From assembly GCA_021234155.1 (NCBI GenBank), contig JAJEKV010000003.1:16538386-16602385 (forward strand): a stretch of 64,000 bases of DNA. The letters run 5' to 3'. The notes beneath the pieces are model-generated. The model was not told where the DNA came from. It ran no database searches and worked only from the letters and a program-made list of their open reading frames with translations. This document shows, piece by piece, positions 52,801-62,765 of the stretch. This stretch comes from Isoetes taiwanensis (lineage: Eukaryota; Streptophyta; Lycopodiopsida; Isoetales; Isoetaceae). The position numbers were made by a program, and so were the translations under genes. Each line of letters begins with the position of its first letter. Within the stretch, counting starts at the first letter, position 1.

Positions 52801-53160
52801 CTTTACTGCTTATACGATATTATATTGCTTGAGATTCAGAAGGGAACCGCTTCGTTCTTTCAAGATATGCACTCCGTAGTGGCTTAGTGAGTTTAAGTTA
52901 TCATAAGACCAAATTTTGGTTCCTATTATTGAATAGCTTTTTGTCGCAGATAAGGGATGGCGCTTCTATTGCTTTGTCGGGCCCTTTTTCCAAAGTAGGA
53001 CAGCTTCTTGGGAAGACAAGGTTGAGCCATGGACATGCGGCCTTTCTTAGTCGATGCTTATATTAAGTATGTTTGTGATTGTTGTGCGTGTGAACTGCAG
53101 TGTACACATACAAAGGGGTGAGAATTGATAGTCCACAACAAATTGAAGTTAGGTGGCTAG
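49840..53160 (+). pseudogene. TTC5-like TPR/OB-fold protein, broken gene
   Basis: Exon-like pieces in order match tetratricopeptide repeat protein 5: 49873-49995 (VKPDPSLVDVWSCL, then a frame change), 50055-50113 (GPNKRIPQQLSMLERCLAK), 50191-50280 (DEAAVIEESIKHAKQAIELD), 51715-51768 (DDQANGNPDLYFKSAI), 52356-52487 (AYQYLEDYESALKAYNAACE), 52563-52718 (LKPKKFASLVASIPSA, MLKDGLNKGMVVACKVLV), 52950-53000 and 53099-53160 (YTYKGVRIDSPQQIEV). TPR repeats bind partner proteins; the C-terminal OB fold is typical of TTC5. Acceptor AGs precede most pieces. A TAA at 52485-52487 replaces the expected continuation, the first exon is frame-shifted, and the N-terminal TPRs are absent. Intron-containing, hence a genomic copy and not a retrocopy. 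Confidence 0.72.
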
Positions 53161-53375
53161 TCCATATCCCCAAAGGATGCAAGTGTGCTCGATTATACAT
53201 TCGTAGCACATACCTTCATAATTGTAATATCAAGCATAAATTATAGTTCAAGTTGTCTCAAAATGTTTATAGGAATCGTCATAAATGTCATAAAAACATA
53301 TTTCATGTCTAGTCTAGTCTTCTATTAACAGTGTTATAGTAGGCTATAGTCGCATTATTTGATTAATTAGGTCGC

Positions 53376-53555
53376 AGTGATGAAGAGGGTTCTAATGGAA
53401 AAACTTATTAAAATTTAGTTGATGACTCTAGTCAAGCTTTCTCTCTCATGCTTTTTGGGAAAAAAACTTTGATCACATTGTGTCATATTGTTGTATGTGT
53501 CTCACGAACGGGATCCCTAAGAATATGCCCATGCATCTTTCATTTCTAGGGCTAC
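53376..53555. repeat. Paralogous empty site of the Helitron
   Basis: Near-duplicate of 53665-53760 joined to 55716-55790. Here the sequence runs TTTGATCACATTGTGTCAT without interruption; the other copy has the Helitron between CA and TTG. Confidence 0.85.
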
Positions 53556-53760
53556 TATTTGGCCCCTTTTTTTAGAGCACCAGCCCTACTAAGCCTACGG
53601 CATTAGTTTTTATTTTATTTTTATTGAAAGATGCTTTCATTCATAATGGTTTTTTTTTTTTATATGAAGAGGGTTCTAACGGAAAACTTATTAAAATTTA
53701 GTTGATGACTCTAGTCAAGGTTTCTCGCTCATGTTTTTTGGGAAAAAAACTTTGACCACA

Positions 53761-55715
53761 TCTTTATATTATAAAAATATAGCGTGTGTCTTCCATGGAG
53801 ACCTAGATCGAATGGTTGAGAATTTGATCGACCGACGGTGAAGATGACATGTGCATGACTTCAACCAAAATTTCATCGTGAGGTTCACTCAATCCGACAA
53901 TGAAGGGGTAAAAGGGGAAAGGAAAAAGGGAAAAGAGAGGAAAAAGGGAAAAGAGAGGAAAAATGGAAAAGAGAGGGGAAAAGGACAAAAGGAAAGGGAG
54001 AAAGGAAAAAGGGATAATAGAAATAAAAGATAGATAGATAGATAGATGAAAATAGAAAAAGGAAAGGGGAAAGTGGGAAAAAGAAAAAAAAAGTGGGGAA
54101 GTGAAAAAGGGAAAGGGAAGGAGAAAATGAAAAAGGGGAAGGCAAAAGGGCCGAAAGAAAAGGAGAAAGTGAAGGCAAAAGGGCCGACGGAAAAGGGAAG
54201 GGGAAAAGGAAAGGAAAAAAAAAAGTGGAGAAAAAGAGAAGGGAAAAAGGGCATAGAAAAAAGGGAAAGTGAAAAGGAAAAAGGCGAGGGTGGGAGAAAA
54301 TGGAAGGGAAAAAAAAAAGGGAAGAGAGAAAGTGTTGGGAGAGGAGGAAAATAGAATGGAAAAAGGGCCATCGGGAAAAGGGAAAGGGAAAGGGAAATGG
54401 GAAGGGAAAAGGAAAATGGTGAAAGGCACGGAAAAAAGGGGAAGAGGAAAAGGGTGAATAAAGGGGAAAAGGGAGGGAAAAAGGGTATGAAAAAATGGAA
54501 GGGAGAAAGGAGAAAAGAGAAAGAATGAGGAAAGAAGAAAAGGGAAGAGAAAATGGCATGGGATAAGGGCACCGGAAAAATTGGGAAAATGAGGAAAAGG
54601 GAAGGAAAAAGGGGAAAAAAAAAGATGGGGAGAAAGGAAGGGAAAAAGGGCATGGAAAAAGGGAAAGGGAAACGAAAAGAAAAAAGAAAAAGAAAGGGGG
54701 AAAGGGAAGCTAAAAAAAGGGAAGAGGGAAACGGGAAAAGGGAAGGAAGAAAGGGCACGAGATAAAGGGGAAGAGGATAAGGAAAGGCAAAAAGGCATGG
54801 AAAAAAGAAATGCGAAAGAAAAAAGAAAGAGGGAGGGGAAAGGAAACTTGAAAAAAGTGCACGAAGAAAAAGGGAAGAGGTAAATGGGAAAAGGGAAGGG
54901 GGAAGGGCATGGAAAAAAGGGGAAGAGGGAAAGGGTGAAGAAAGGGAAAAAGTGAGGCAAAAATGAGCGTGCGAAAACGGAAGCAAAAAAGGGCATGGGA
55001 AAGGAAAAGAGAAGGGGAAAAAAAGAGGGAAAAGAAAAGGGAAAAAAGGCATGAAAAAAGGGAAAGTGAAAGGAAAGAAAATAGAAAAAGAAAGGGGGAA
55101 AGGGAACCGGGAATAAGGGCATGAGAAAAAGGGGGGGAAGGGGAAAAGGGGACAAGATAAAGTGAAAGAGGAAAATGGTGAAGAAAAGGGAAAAAAAGGA
55201 AGCGAAAAAATGCATAAAAAAGGAAAAGGATGGAAAAAGAGGAAAATGGGCATAGAAAAAAAGGGAAGACAAAAAATGTGGAGAAAAGGGCATGGAAAAA
55301 GGGAAATGGAAAAGGAAAGGAAGAGGAAAAGGGCAAGGAAAGGGAAAAAAACACAAAGAAAGGGGAAGAAGGAAGGGGTCGAGAAAAGAGGAAAATGGAA
55401 AGGAAAAAATCCATCAGGAAAAGGTAGATGGGAAAGGGAATAGGGAAGGAAAGCCTGGGGAGAAGGGTGGAGAAAAAAAAAAGGGGAAAAGAAGAAAAGA
55501 AAGCATGTAAGGAAAACGAGAAAAAAGGTAAAAAAAATGGAAGTGTGTAGGGAAAAGAAAAAGGATAAAAGCGAGATAGAGCAAATGGCATAAGGAACGA
55601 GAAACGACGTCGAATGCTTTAATAATGAAGCTCTTTCGGGTTATTCTCTTATTGCTACAATATATTATTTATAGATTCTCAGCTTATGCCTAGCAACGCT
55701 GGGCACCGTTCCTAG
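53761..55715 (+). mobile_element. Non-autonomous Helitron, 1955 bp
   Basis: Starts TCTTTATATTATAAAAATAT directly after A and ends with hairpin GCCTAGC-AAC-GCTGGGC (55688-55704), then CTAG (55712-55715) before T. No target duplication, as for Helitrons. The uninterrupted duplicate at 53376-53555 proves the insertion point to the base. It carries no Rep/helicase; nearly all of its interior is a purine tract. Confidence 0.93.
53900..55600 (+). repeat. ~1.7-kb homopurine (GA) tract inside the Helitron
   Basis: Almost only A and G on the + strand, in irregular AAAAGGGAAAGG-type units with scattered GGGCATGG(A)AAAAAGG phrases at intervals. Several long antisense open frames (Phe/Pro/Ser-only, up to 517 codons) follow from this composition and are not genes. 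Confidence 0.95.
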
Positions 55716-56029
55716 TTGTGTCATGTTGTTGTATGTGTCTCACGAATGGGATCCCTAAGAATATGCCCATGCGTCTTTCATTTCTAGGGCACGAAATGAC
55801 CCAACAAGAAACATGAAAATGAAACAGAAAACATGAAAACACACTTTCGGGCCACAGAAGGGCAACCCATCGTGCGCAGCATCTTGTTATAATTTGCCCA
55901 AAATTTAATGGCCTTTGATCTGGCATAAAACACAGAATAAGTAAGTAGGCCGGAAACACATTTTTAGATGCAAAATATAACACCCGGAAAAAAGGGCACA
56001 CCAGCGTTACCAACCACCCAAGAACATCT

Positions 56030-56165
56030 TCTTTTTTATTTTGGGAGGGCTTTGGTTTGTGAGCTTGGAACGCCGCATGTAACGCCGCATGCGGCGTTCC
56101 CTCTGCCCCTTGCGGGATTATTTTCGAAGTCGGCGTCTGGTTTTCTCTCCTCCCTAGCCATTCAA
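56030..56165. repeat. GC-palindrome repeat, copy 1
   Basis: Shares about 135 bp with 59120-59255 (TTTATTTTGGGAGGGCTTTGG onward). At 56067-56100 arms GGAACGCCGCATG and CATGCGGCGTTCC, 13 bp perfect, surround TAACGCCG. Followed by a pyrimidine-rich stretch. Confidence 0.75.
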
Positions 56166-59119
56166 CTTCGAGCGGGAAGGGAGAGGCTCAGAGCGGCGAT
56201 GGGCCTGGTCTGCTACAGCTAATTAGCTGGGGCTCATCTGGAGACTGACATTGCGGCTTGCGGTATGGTTATCTCCGCCGCAGATGTTATTTTGCTCAGT
56301 TCTGTGAAACCTGGGGAGATTGGATCTGTGTGCATGATCTTACCTTCTTTATATTTCTAATATCTTTTCTATTGTCTTGCATGCCTTTTCGCAGAGCAAC
56401 AACCAAGTATTCAATCGTGAGGTCTACACGATTCTTGCGTAGCCATAACACATGGCCTCATAGCCAAAAATTGTAACGAAATTGGAAAACCAAGCAGCCG
56501 GGTATGTTGAAGCCAATGGCAGCAGTGGTTAAGCGTTTTCTTGCCATGTATATTGCTCATTTTTATCCTTTCTTCGAATAGGAGCAGCATTACAAGTATA
56601 TTTATGCCATTTATATTCCTGCTTGACTGTCCTCCAGAAATGCAGGGCCAACAACTTTTCTTCTTGGCATTCTTTTGCAAACAGGAACATGATTTCAGCT
56701 TCAGTTTCTTTGGAAAAGCTCGGCTTTAGGGTTTTCATTTCGTGTAAGTTGAGGAAAGCAGAGATAACTGATTTGTTCTTCTTTTTTCTAGGATTTGACA
56801 GGCCTATTTTATATATAGATTTCGTTGTGAAGACTATCATTTTCATTCGAAAGTTCCATATGTAGGCTGATTTTGCATCCTCATAACAAATTTTTGTCTT
56901 TCTGGTATAACATACAGGGAAGAGACGTTATGGCTGCAAGCATGATATGGTGGTTAGATGAAGCATATCTTTCACAAGAAGGTGTGCATCCTTCTGTAGC
57001 TTATCCTTTGCAAATGTGTATTCATTTTTTTCCAGGTAAATTAAAGTGCTGGCCCTTTCAATCTAGGCCAAAACCATGAAGAAGATAGTGCCGCCTTGCA
57101 AGGTCGAGCATCCCCTCAAGCCATGTATTCCTATGGGCTATTTTTATGCGCTTCGTAGTTATGAAAGAAAAGTACAAGGCATTAAAATGCTCCATCTAGG
57201 TATGCTTCGCATATCATTTCCAAGGCCCATACTTTTATGCTCCCACACGCTGGTCGAAATGGATTCTCGATTTATTTCTTCTTTTATGTTCCGTGGTTTA
57301 AGAAGCACAAAGATCGGGACTTAAACAATCTTGAGGCCAACACTTTTCATTCTTCCGCTTGAAAATCATGATGCCACAATAATTATTGTTTTGTTTTCTT
57401 ATTTCTTCTCATATACTTTCGGTATTCATCATGCTTTGTTTGGAATTGGCAATATCTGCACATTCTACATATCTTCAACTATTTGTGTTAGAGAGCATTC
57501 TCTACCATATTATCTCAAGGTATGCTGCAAATGACTTGATAAAACGACATTTTTGTTAACAAATAGGTGACATAATATGCTAAATGTTATATTTTGCAGG
57601 ATTTTCTATTTTTAGAAGTTGATTGAGGGAGAGCAAGCAAATGATCATGATGTGAAGGAAGCAGATGATAACGATATGTTAAGGTAGGACTTTCTTTTTG
57701 CACGTGAATTACCGCTTAATGCATGCATTATACAAAATATGGGTAATTGTAAGATAGTTCTACATATTCTATCTCTGAACCATCCTTCAATTTGCTATTT
57801 GGGATTTTTATTTGTGCACAATGCGTGGGAAACTCACAAAAAATAATTATGTCCCGAGATGCTTAGACGATGGAGGTGAAAGTTTAAGAGAAATTTTAGC
57901 ATTTTGGAACATGTTATTAGGATTTGTTCTACTTGAAAACCTACTGCTACACTCCTGCATGTGAATGGTGCAAACAACTTGATAAACCAGCAGTTTTGTT
58001 AATAAGTAGATGACATAATAATGCTAAATGTTATATTTGTAGGATTTTCTCTCGCTTTTAACACGCCGATTGATGTCAAGCAAGCAGATGATAACGATGT
58101 TAAGGCATTTCATAACTATGGAGTGATCCATCCGCCTTCCTTAAGGCAATTTAGAGTGAATGCATTGGGTACATTTGAATTCGCAGCTAATGCCACCTAT
58201 TTTTATTGCAGATTAGGTGTTGGCATTTCTCATATAATGTTCTGTTTTATAGCCATGAGAGATGTTTTCCATAGCACATGAGGTACATATTTGCCTTCAT
58301 TTCAAATCATGTGCCTTATTATCCTGTAATATATATGGTTTTTATATTCTTAGCATGTTGTTTCTTTTTAAAGTGAGACTTCCTAGACCATAGAATATAA
58401 TATAAACAAGAATTAAGCAGTGTCATATCTATCAAGAAAAATTAAAGTCACAAGCAAGGGGTTTCCCAACAGACAAAATTCATTGATTCAAGCACCAAGC
58501 TTCTTTTGTTTCTTTGAATGTCCCCGCCATTGTAATTACTTCATCAAGTGATATATACACCATTGTCGCTTGTAAACTTCAAGTTTCTCCTTTCCTCGCC
58601 AATGTAAACTCATTGTACAAATTCCCTCTTCATAAGCAAACAAATTGAGAAATGTATTTGTCAATTATTTTTCAAAGACTTCTTTGTTGAAAGTCTTATA
58701 AGAACCTGGTATGGGTAGAGAATTATCTAGCAAAACCCATTCATTGTATTGGAAATGTTGTTATATGCTCCTTGAGTTCGAACTATTGTCAAATTTTGCA
58801 GCATATCCTTACTTTGTAATGCATCTTGAGGCCTAATGTAAATTTAAATGTGTTTGTGCTTCATATTTCCAACTTTGTTCATGTGATGAAGCTACACTGG
58901 ACTGCAAGCATATCCGGATTTAATTTGGTTAATTCTGGAAGAAAATGCAACTTTCTTGATAAGTTGAAACTATAGAGCATTATAAATTGCAAGTATTTGA
59001 AAAGCTATGATTGATTCATTAGCTGACCAGTTTAAAATAACTTATAAAATCCACATAATCGAATTGGGCATTATGATTACTTTAAGCCCAAATTTATGCC
59101 TATGACTTCATTTATCTTG
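56166..59119. other. Low-coding region with a ~150-bp direct duplication
   Basis: 57530-57690 and 57960-58115 are direct duplicates (ACTTGATAAA, ATGCTAAATGTTATATT, then GGATTTTCT and GCAGATGATAACGAT). The second copy looks exon-like after an AG (QADDNDVKAFHNYGVIHPPS), ending before GTG-type donor sequence; I cannot name it. 56930-57080 is another possible exon (GRDVMAASMIWWLDEAYLSQ), unassigned. Confidence 0.35.
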
Positions 59120-59255
59120 TCTTTTATTTTGGGAGGGCTTTGGTTTTTGAGCCTGGAACGCCGCATGTAACGCCGCATGCGGGGTTCCCTCTTACCCCTT
59201 GCGGGACGCCAATGCTAATTTCGAATCTGACCGCCCATTTCTTTCCTCCTTGCGT
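59120..59255. repeat. GC-palindrome repeat, copy 2
   Basis: Palindrome 59155-59188 with one mismatch in the arm (GGGGTTCC). Same orientation as copy 1, about 3.1 kb away. Confidence 0.75.
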
Positions 59256-60496
59256 TTGTGTGGCAGAAATTCGAGCTTGAGGTTTTCACTCTCTGTACTC
59301 TATGTTTTGGCGCTTCAGACTCTACATCTATGCTCCACAAGTTCTTGAGCTGGGACGGATCCGCATTATAAAGTGCTGCTTTGTTTAGTTCTATATACAA
59401 AACATACAATGTCTGTTTTGTGCCTTGATTCATTACATGCATTATTAGTTCCTACTTCTATATTTAAACTTCGATATTTAAAAAGACTCGATCATTGATA
59501 AAATGATACGGTTTAAAAACTTCTAAGTTTAGGACATTCAATAATCATATAACTGCATCAGTAATGCAATATCATCATTGGAGCCCAAGTTGTTGCAAAA
59601 TCACCATTGAAGCCCAAGTTCTGGTCCTTAATGTATTGAGATTGAAAATCCAAGGAATCCAAAAGACCATTCGTAAAAGTTTTTATTAATTGTTGGGGGT
59701 TTAGCGACAATGGTATTGTTAGCCAGCTATCAATGCATTTCGAAGCTATAAAAGGATTTAGATAAGTAGCCATGTGTAGAACCATTGTAAAATGATGTAT
59801 AAATTGTAATTATTGCACTCGCTGCTTGAAAGTCCATCTTAGAACGAGTTTTTCATCATGACGCAGGTGTATAAGAAAGATCCCAAATGCATTGCAGTTG
59901 CAATTTTCGATTGAAGGCAATGACCATATAAGACAACAATGATCTCAAGTCTTTTGTTAATGTAATAAATCAAGCATAGTAATTAGACATGTTTGTAGCA
60001 ACTTATGTGGAAAAATGGAATCAATTGATTGCTTTTAGAAATATTGACTTTACTTTCAAGCCATCAGCGTGTTGGACAAATATTACAATACTTTCTAGGA
60101 AGCCTAAATATAATATTTCTTTTATGCAATTGATAGTGCGTGAAGAATGCATCCACTCTTCAAGATTTTGTTTTATCAATGAGAATTTAGGAATTAGAAA
60201 ATTCCAAAAGACACAAGGAACTAAAAGGCATTCCAACCCTAAACCAATTTTCTCTATGCGTCTACTGCGTATGTTCCACCCCATGCTTTCCATTACTTCT
60301 ACCCATTCAAAGTGTTAGGGCTAATGCTCACATCTCTAAACCGTAAATCCTTCATAATTTGTTCATAATTTGTACTCCATTACGTCTATATCATGACTAC
60401 ATTTACATGTTTTTTTTTTTTTTTTTTTTTTTTTGACATTTATAGGTTTTAATACAAACTCCTTAAATTTACCCATTCCGCACGTAAATGACTAAT
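59256..60496. other. AT-rich, no gene recognised; T tract
   Basis: T tract of about 24 bases near 60411-60434. No coding similarity. Probably part of the Helitron whose 3' end follows. Confidence 0.4.
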
Positions 60497-60523
60497 GCCC
60501 GGCCGTCGGGCACACGTTTCTAG
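60497..60523 (+). mobile_element. Helitron 3' terminus
   Basis: Hairpin GCCCG-GCCGT-CGGGC (60497-60511), then ACACGTTT and CTAG (60520-60523) before T. Same design as the ends at 6878 and 55715. I could not place its 5' end. Confidence 0.75.
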
Positions 60524-60615
60524 TTTTATAATATGTGAACCATTATTGAGGTAACCCTGCCTTTGCTGGATTTTTTACTTTTTAGGTTGCGGTACACACA
60601 ACAAAGTCGTGCAAC

Positions 60616-62765
60616 ATGCTGTGCACCGGAAGATTTGAATTTGCTACAAGCCTACTTGCCGCAAGCAACGGAGATTATCAGAATAAAAGAACTAGGGATG
60701 GAGAGATTAGCAGAACAAGTCTCAAAAACGAGGAATACAATAAGATCATGCAGCGAGAAATGTTAAACCCATACGAGTATCACCATGCTCTAGGTAAGTT
60801 CGCTTTTCTTTCTCCGGCATTTATATTTCATAAGTTTTAAGTTTTAGGCAAAAACATAGCGAGATTTCCATGTTTTTAACTTTCCAGATGGGCTTCCGGT
60901 CAATTCAAATTTCATTCCATACTTTCATCAGATATTAAAAATCTTAACTTGTAAGTTGTAACATACCACAATGGCAGCATCCTATAGAAGGCGAAGTCTT
61001 GATTGGTTATTTAAGGTAACCTCAGGCTTAATAGCCTTTGATCCGCTTGGTCCATGTCCATCGCGATTATAAGACGACAAGAGATTGGGACGTTTATTTC
61101 AGAGACAATTTTGCTCATACTCAATAGAATCCGTAAGAATCTACCTGTAAATGATTTCTTTCGTGAGGATAATCATCTATTTCATAAGTAGATGCTCAGT
61201 TGTCTCTTCCAAATTCGAATTTACCGTATTTCCTAGGCAACTTAAAAGTATTCTGAAGAGCTTGGCAGTTAAAAGCCAAAATACATCATTAAACGCTATA
61301 ATATTTGAGACTAGGAATACAATCAAATTCTTTTTAAAAGAAGAATCTGTTAGATCTTTTGCCCGTGTCAATTTGTTACACAAGATCACCATTCTGCAAT
61401 TATATTGCTGTGCCTGTCTGCAGCTCCACACCTATCCTCTTGGGATGGTAAATCATGGGCGTGGGAAATATAATGCATGGTCTATGGCCTATTGTTAGTT
61501 TTTACAAGTGAGGATTGTTGAGGAAAATTGAAGGAATCGGACAGCCTTTTATGAATGAGAATCAAGAAGTGGTTTATTTTCCTCGAATCAAAGGAATTTG
61601 AAGTTTATGTTTGGTCCTTCACAACATAGTCTAATGTTTGCTTGAGTATGCGAGAAGTTGATGAGGCCTTCTTTAAAACCTTTGTTTGGAGAAAGAACTT
61701 TTTGATTCTGCAACCTACATCAATTACCAGGTCTTGGTTGTTATTTTATCTGTATCAGTTTTTAAGTCGCAGGCTAGAAACATGGTTTATCTTTGATGGA
61801 GACAAATGTACATGGTTTGGCTTTGTCATGCCTTTCCAAATGATTTTTATACCATCGTGCAAATTGGTTGGTTTTTGTAGGGATGTACTATACAAGATAG
61901 AAGAAAAGCTTATTGTAGGGTCCCAACCTCAAAACAGAGATGATATTAATTTTCTATATGATGAAGAGCATGTCACATCTGTCCTGAACTTACAGCAAGA
62001 CAAAGATATAACATATTGGGGAGTAGAATTGATTCAATCGTGCAACAGTGTAACAAACTTGAATTTCTTATACACGAAATCCGGTGAGTTAAAAAACATT
62101 GCCGGACAGTATAACAAGGGTCTTTTTGTTATAATCTTTTACAATCATAGCAAACATTTTATGGTTCATTGGAAACAATGTAACCATAGGCTTCTTTTCC
62201 AGAATGGATTACAAGAATCTGATAGAAGAAAGATGACCACTATGTACTTACACTCGTGAAGTTCCTGTTTTGGCAGGCAAAAGATTTTGATCCCCTTTCG
62301 CTGCGGCAAGAATTGCCAAGAGCAGTATCCATAGTGGAGTCTGTAATAGATTCAGGTCAAACAGTTTATGTTCATTGCACTGCGGGATTGGGAAGGGCAC
62401 CAGCCATTGCTATTGCTTATCTCTACTGGTTTCGCAATATGAATGTAGGTTTAATTAAATAAACTTGTTAATTCTACTGGCTCCGTGATATGAATGTATG
62501 TTTAAACGGAGTTCTGTTATTCTCGCAGTAACTTGGTATGCACTTTTATTTGCAGATGAATACTGCGTATGATTTTTTGGCAGCCAAGAGGCCTTGTGGA
62601 CCTAGGAAAGAGGCCATTCGTGGAGCAACTTATGATCTTGCAAAACAGGATTCTTTGAAAACTCCTTTTGAAAGCTTGCCAGACTTTGCTTTTACAGACA
62701 TTACGCCATGGGAAAGAAAGCTAATTCAAGATCGAGTTCGGAAATTATGGTCATCAATGCAGTAA
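60616..62765 (+). pseudogene. LSF2-like: LSF2-like phosphoglucan phosphatase, four exons, probable pseudogene
   Basis: LSF2 removes phosphate from starch glucans in plastids. Exons: 60616-60793 (EEYNKIMQREMLNPYEYHHA), 61881-62093 (EEKLIVGSQPQNRDD, VTSVLNLQQDKDITYWGVEL), 62277-62444 (DFDPLSLRQELPRAVS, the active-site loop VYVHCTAGLGRAPAIAIAY, catalytic Cys and Arg intact, general acid in DFDPLS), 62556-62765 (NTAYDFLAAKRPCGPRKEAI, ending WERKLIQDRVRKLW and TAA). The last two exons are in frame and perfect. Exon 2 appears to have lost single bases near 61893, 62030 and 62079, judged by shifts of the family motifs between frames. No carbohydrate-binding module and no full transit peptide are seen; the start is uncertain. 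Helitron end 93 bp upstream may have cut off the promoter. Single-base errors in the assembly are the alternative. Confidence 0.8.

Noticed and set aside
53803-55591. Very long antisense frames (517, 454, 293 codons) of Phe, Pro, Ser, Leu
   Set aside because: They are translations of the homopurine tract in several frames at once; absence of A/G-balanced codons explains the missing stops.
57960-58280. Exon of a known host gene (FHNYGVIHPPSLRQFRVNALG)
   Set aside because: Exon-like and duplicated, but I cannot match it to a family with confidence.
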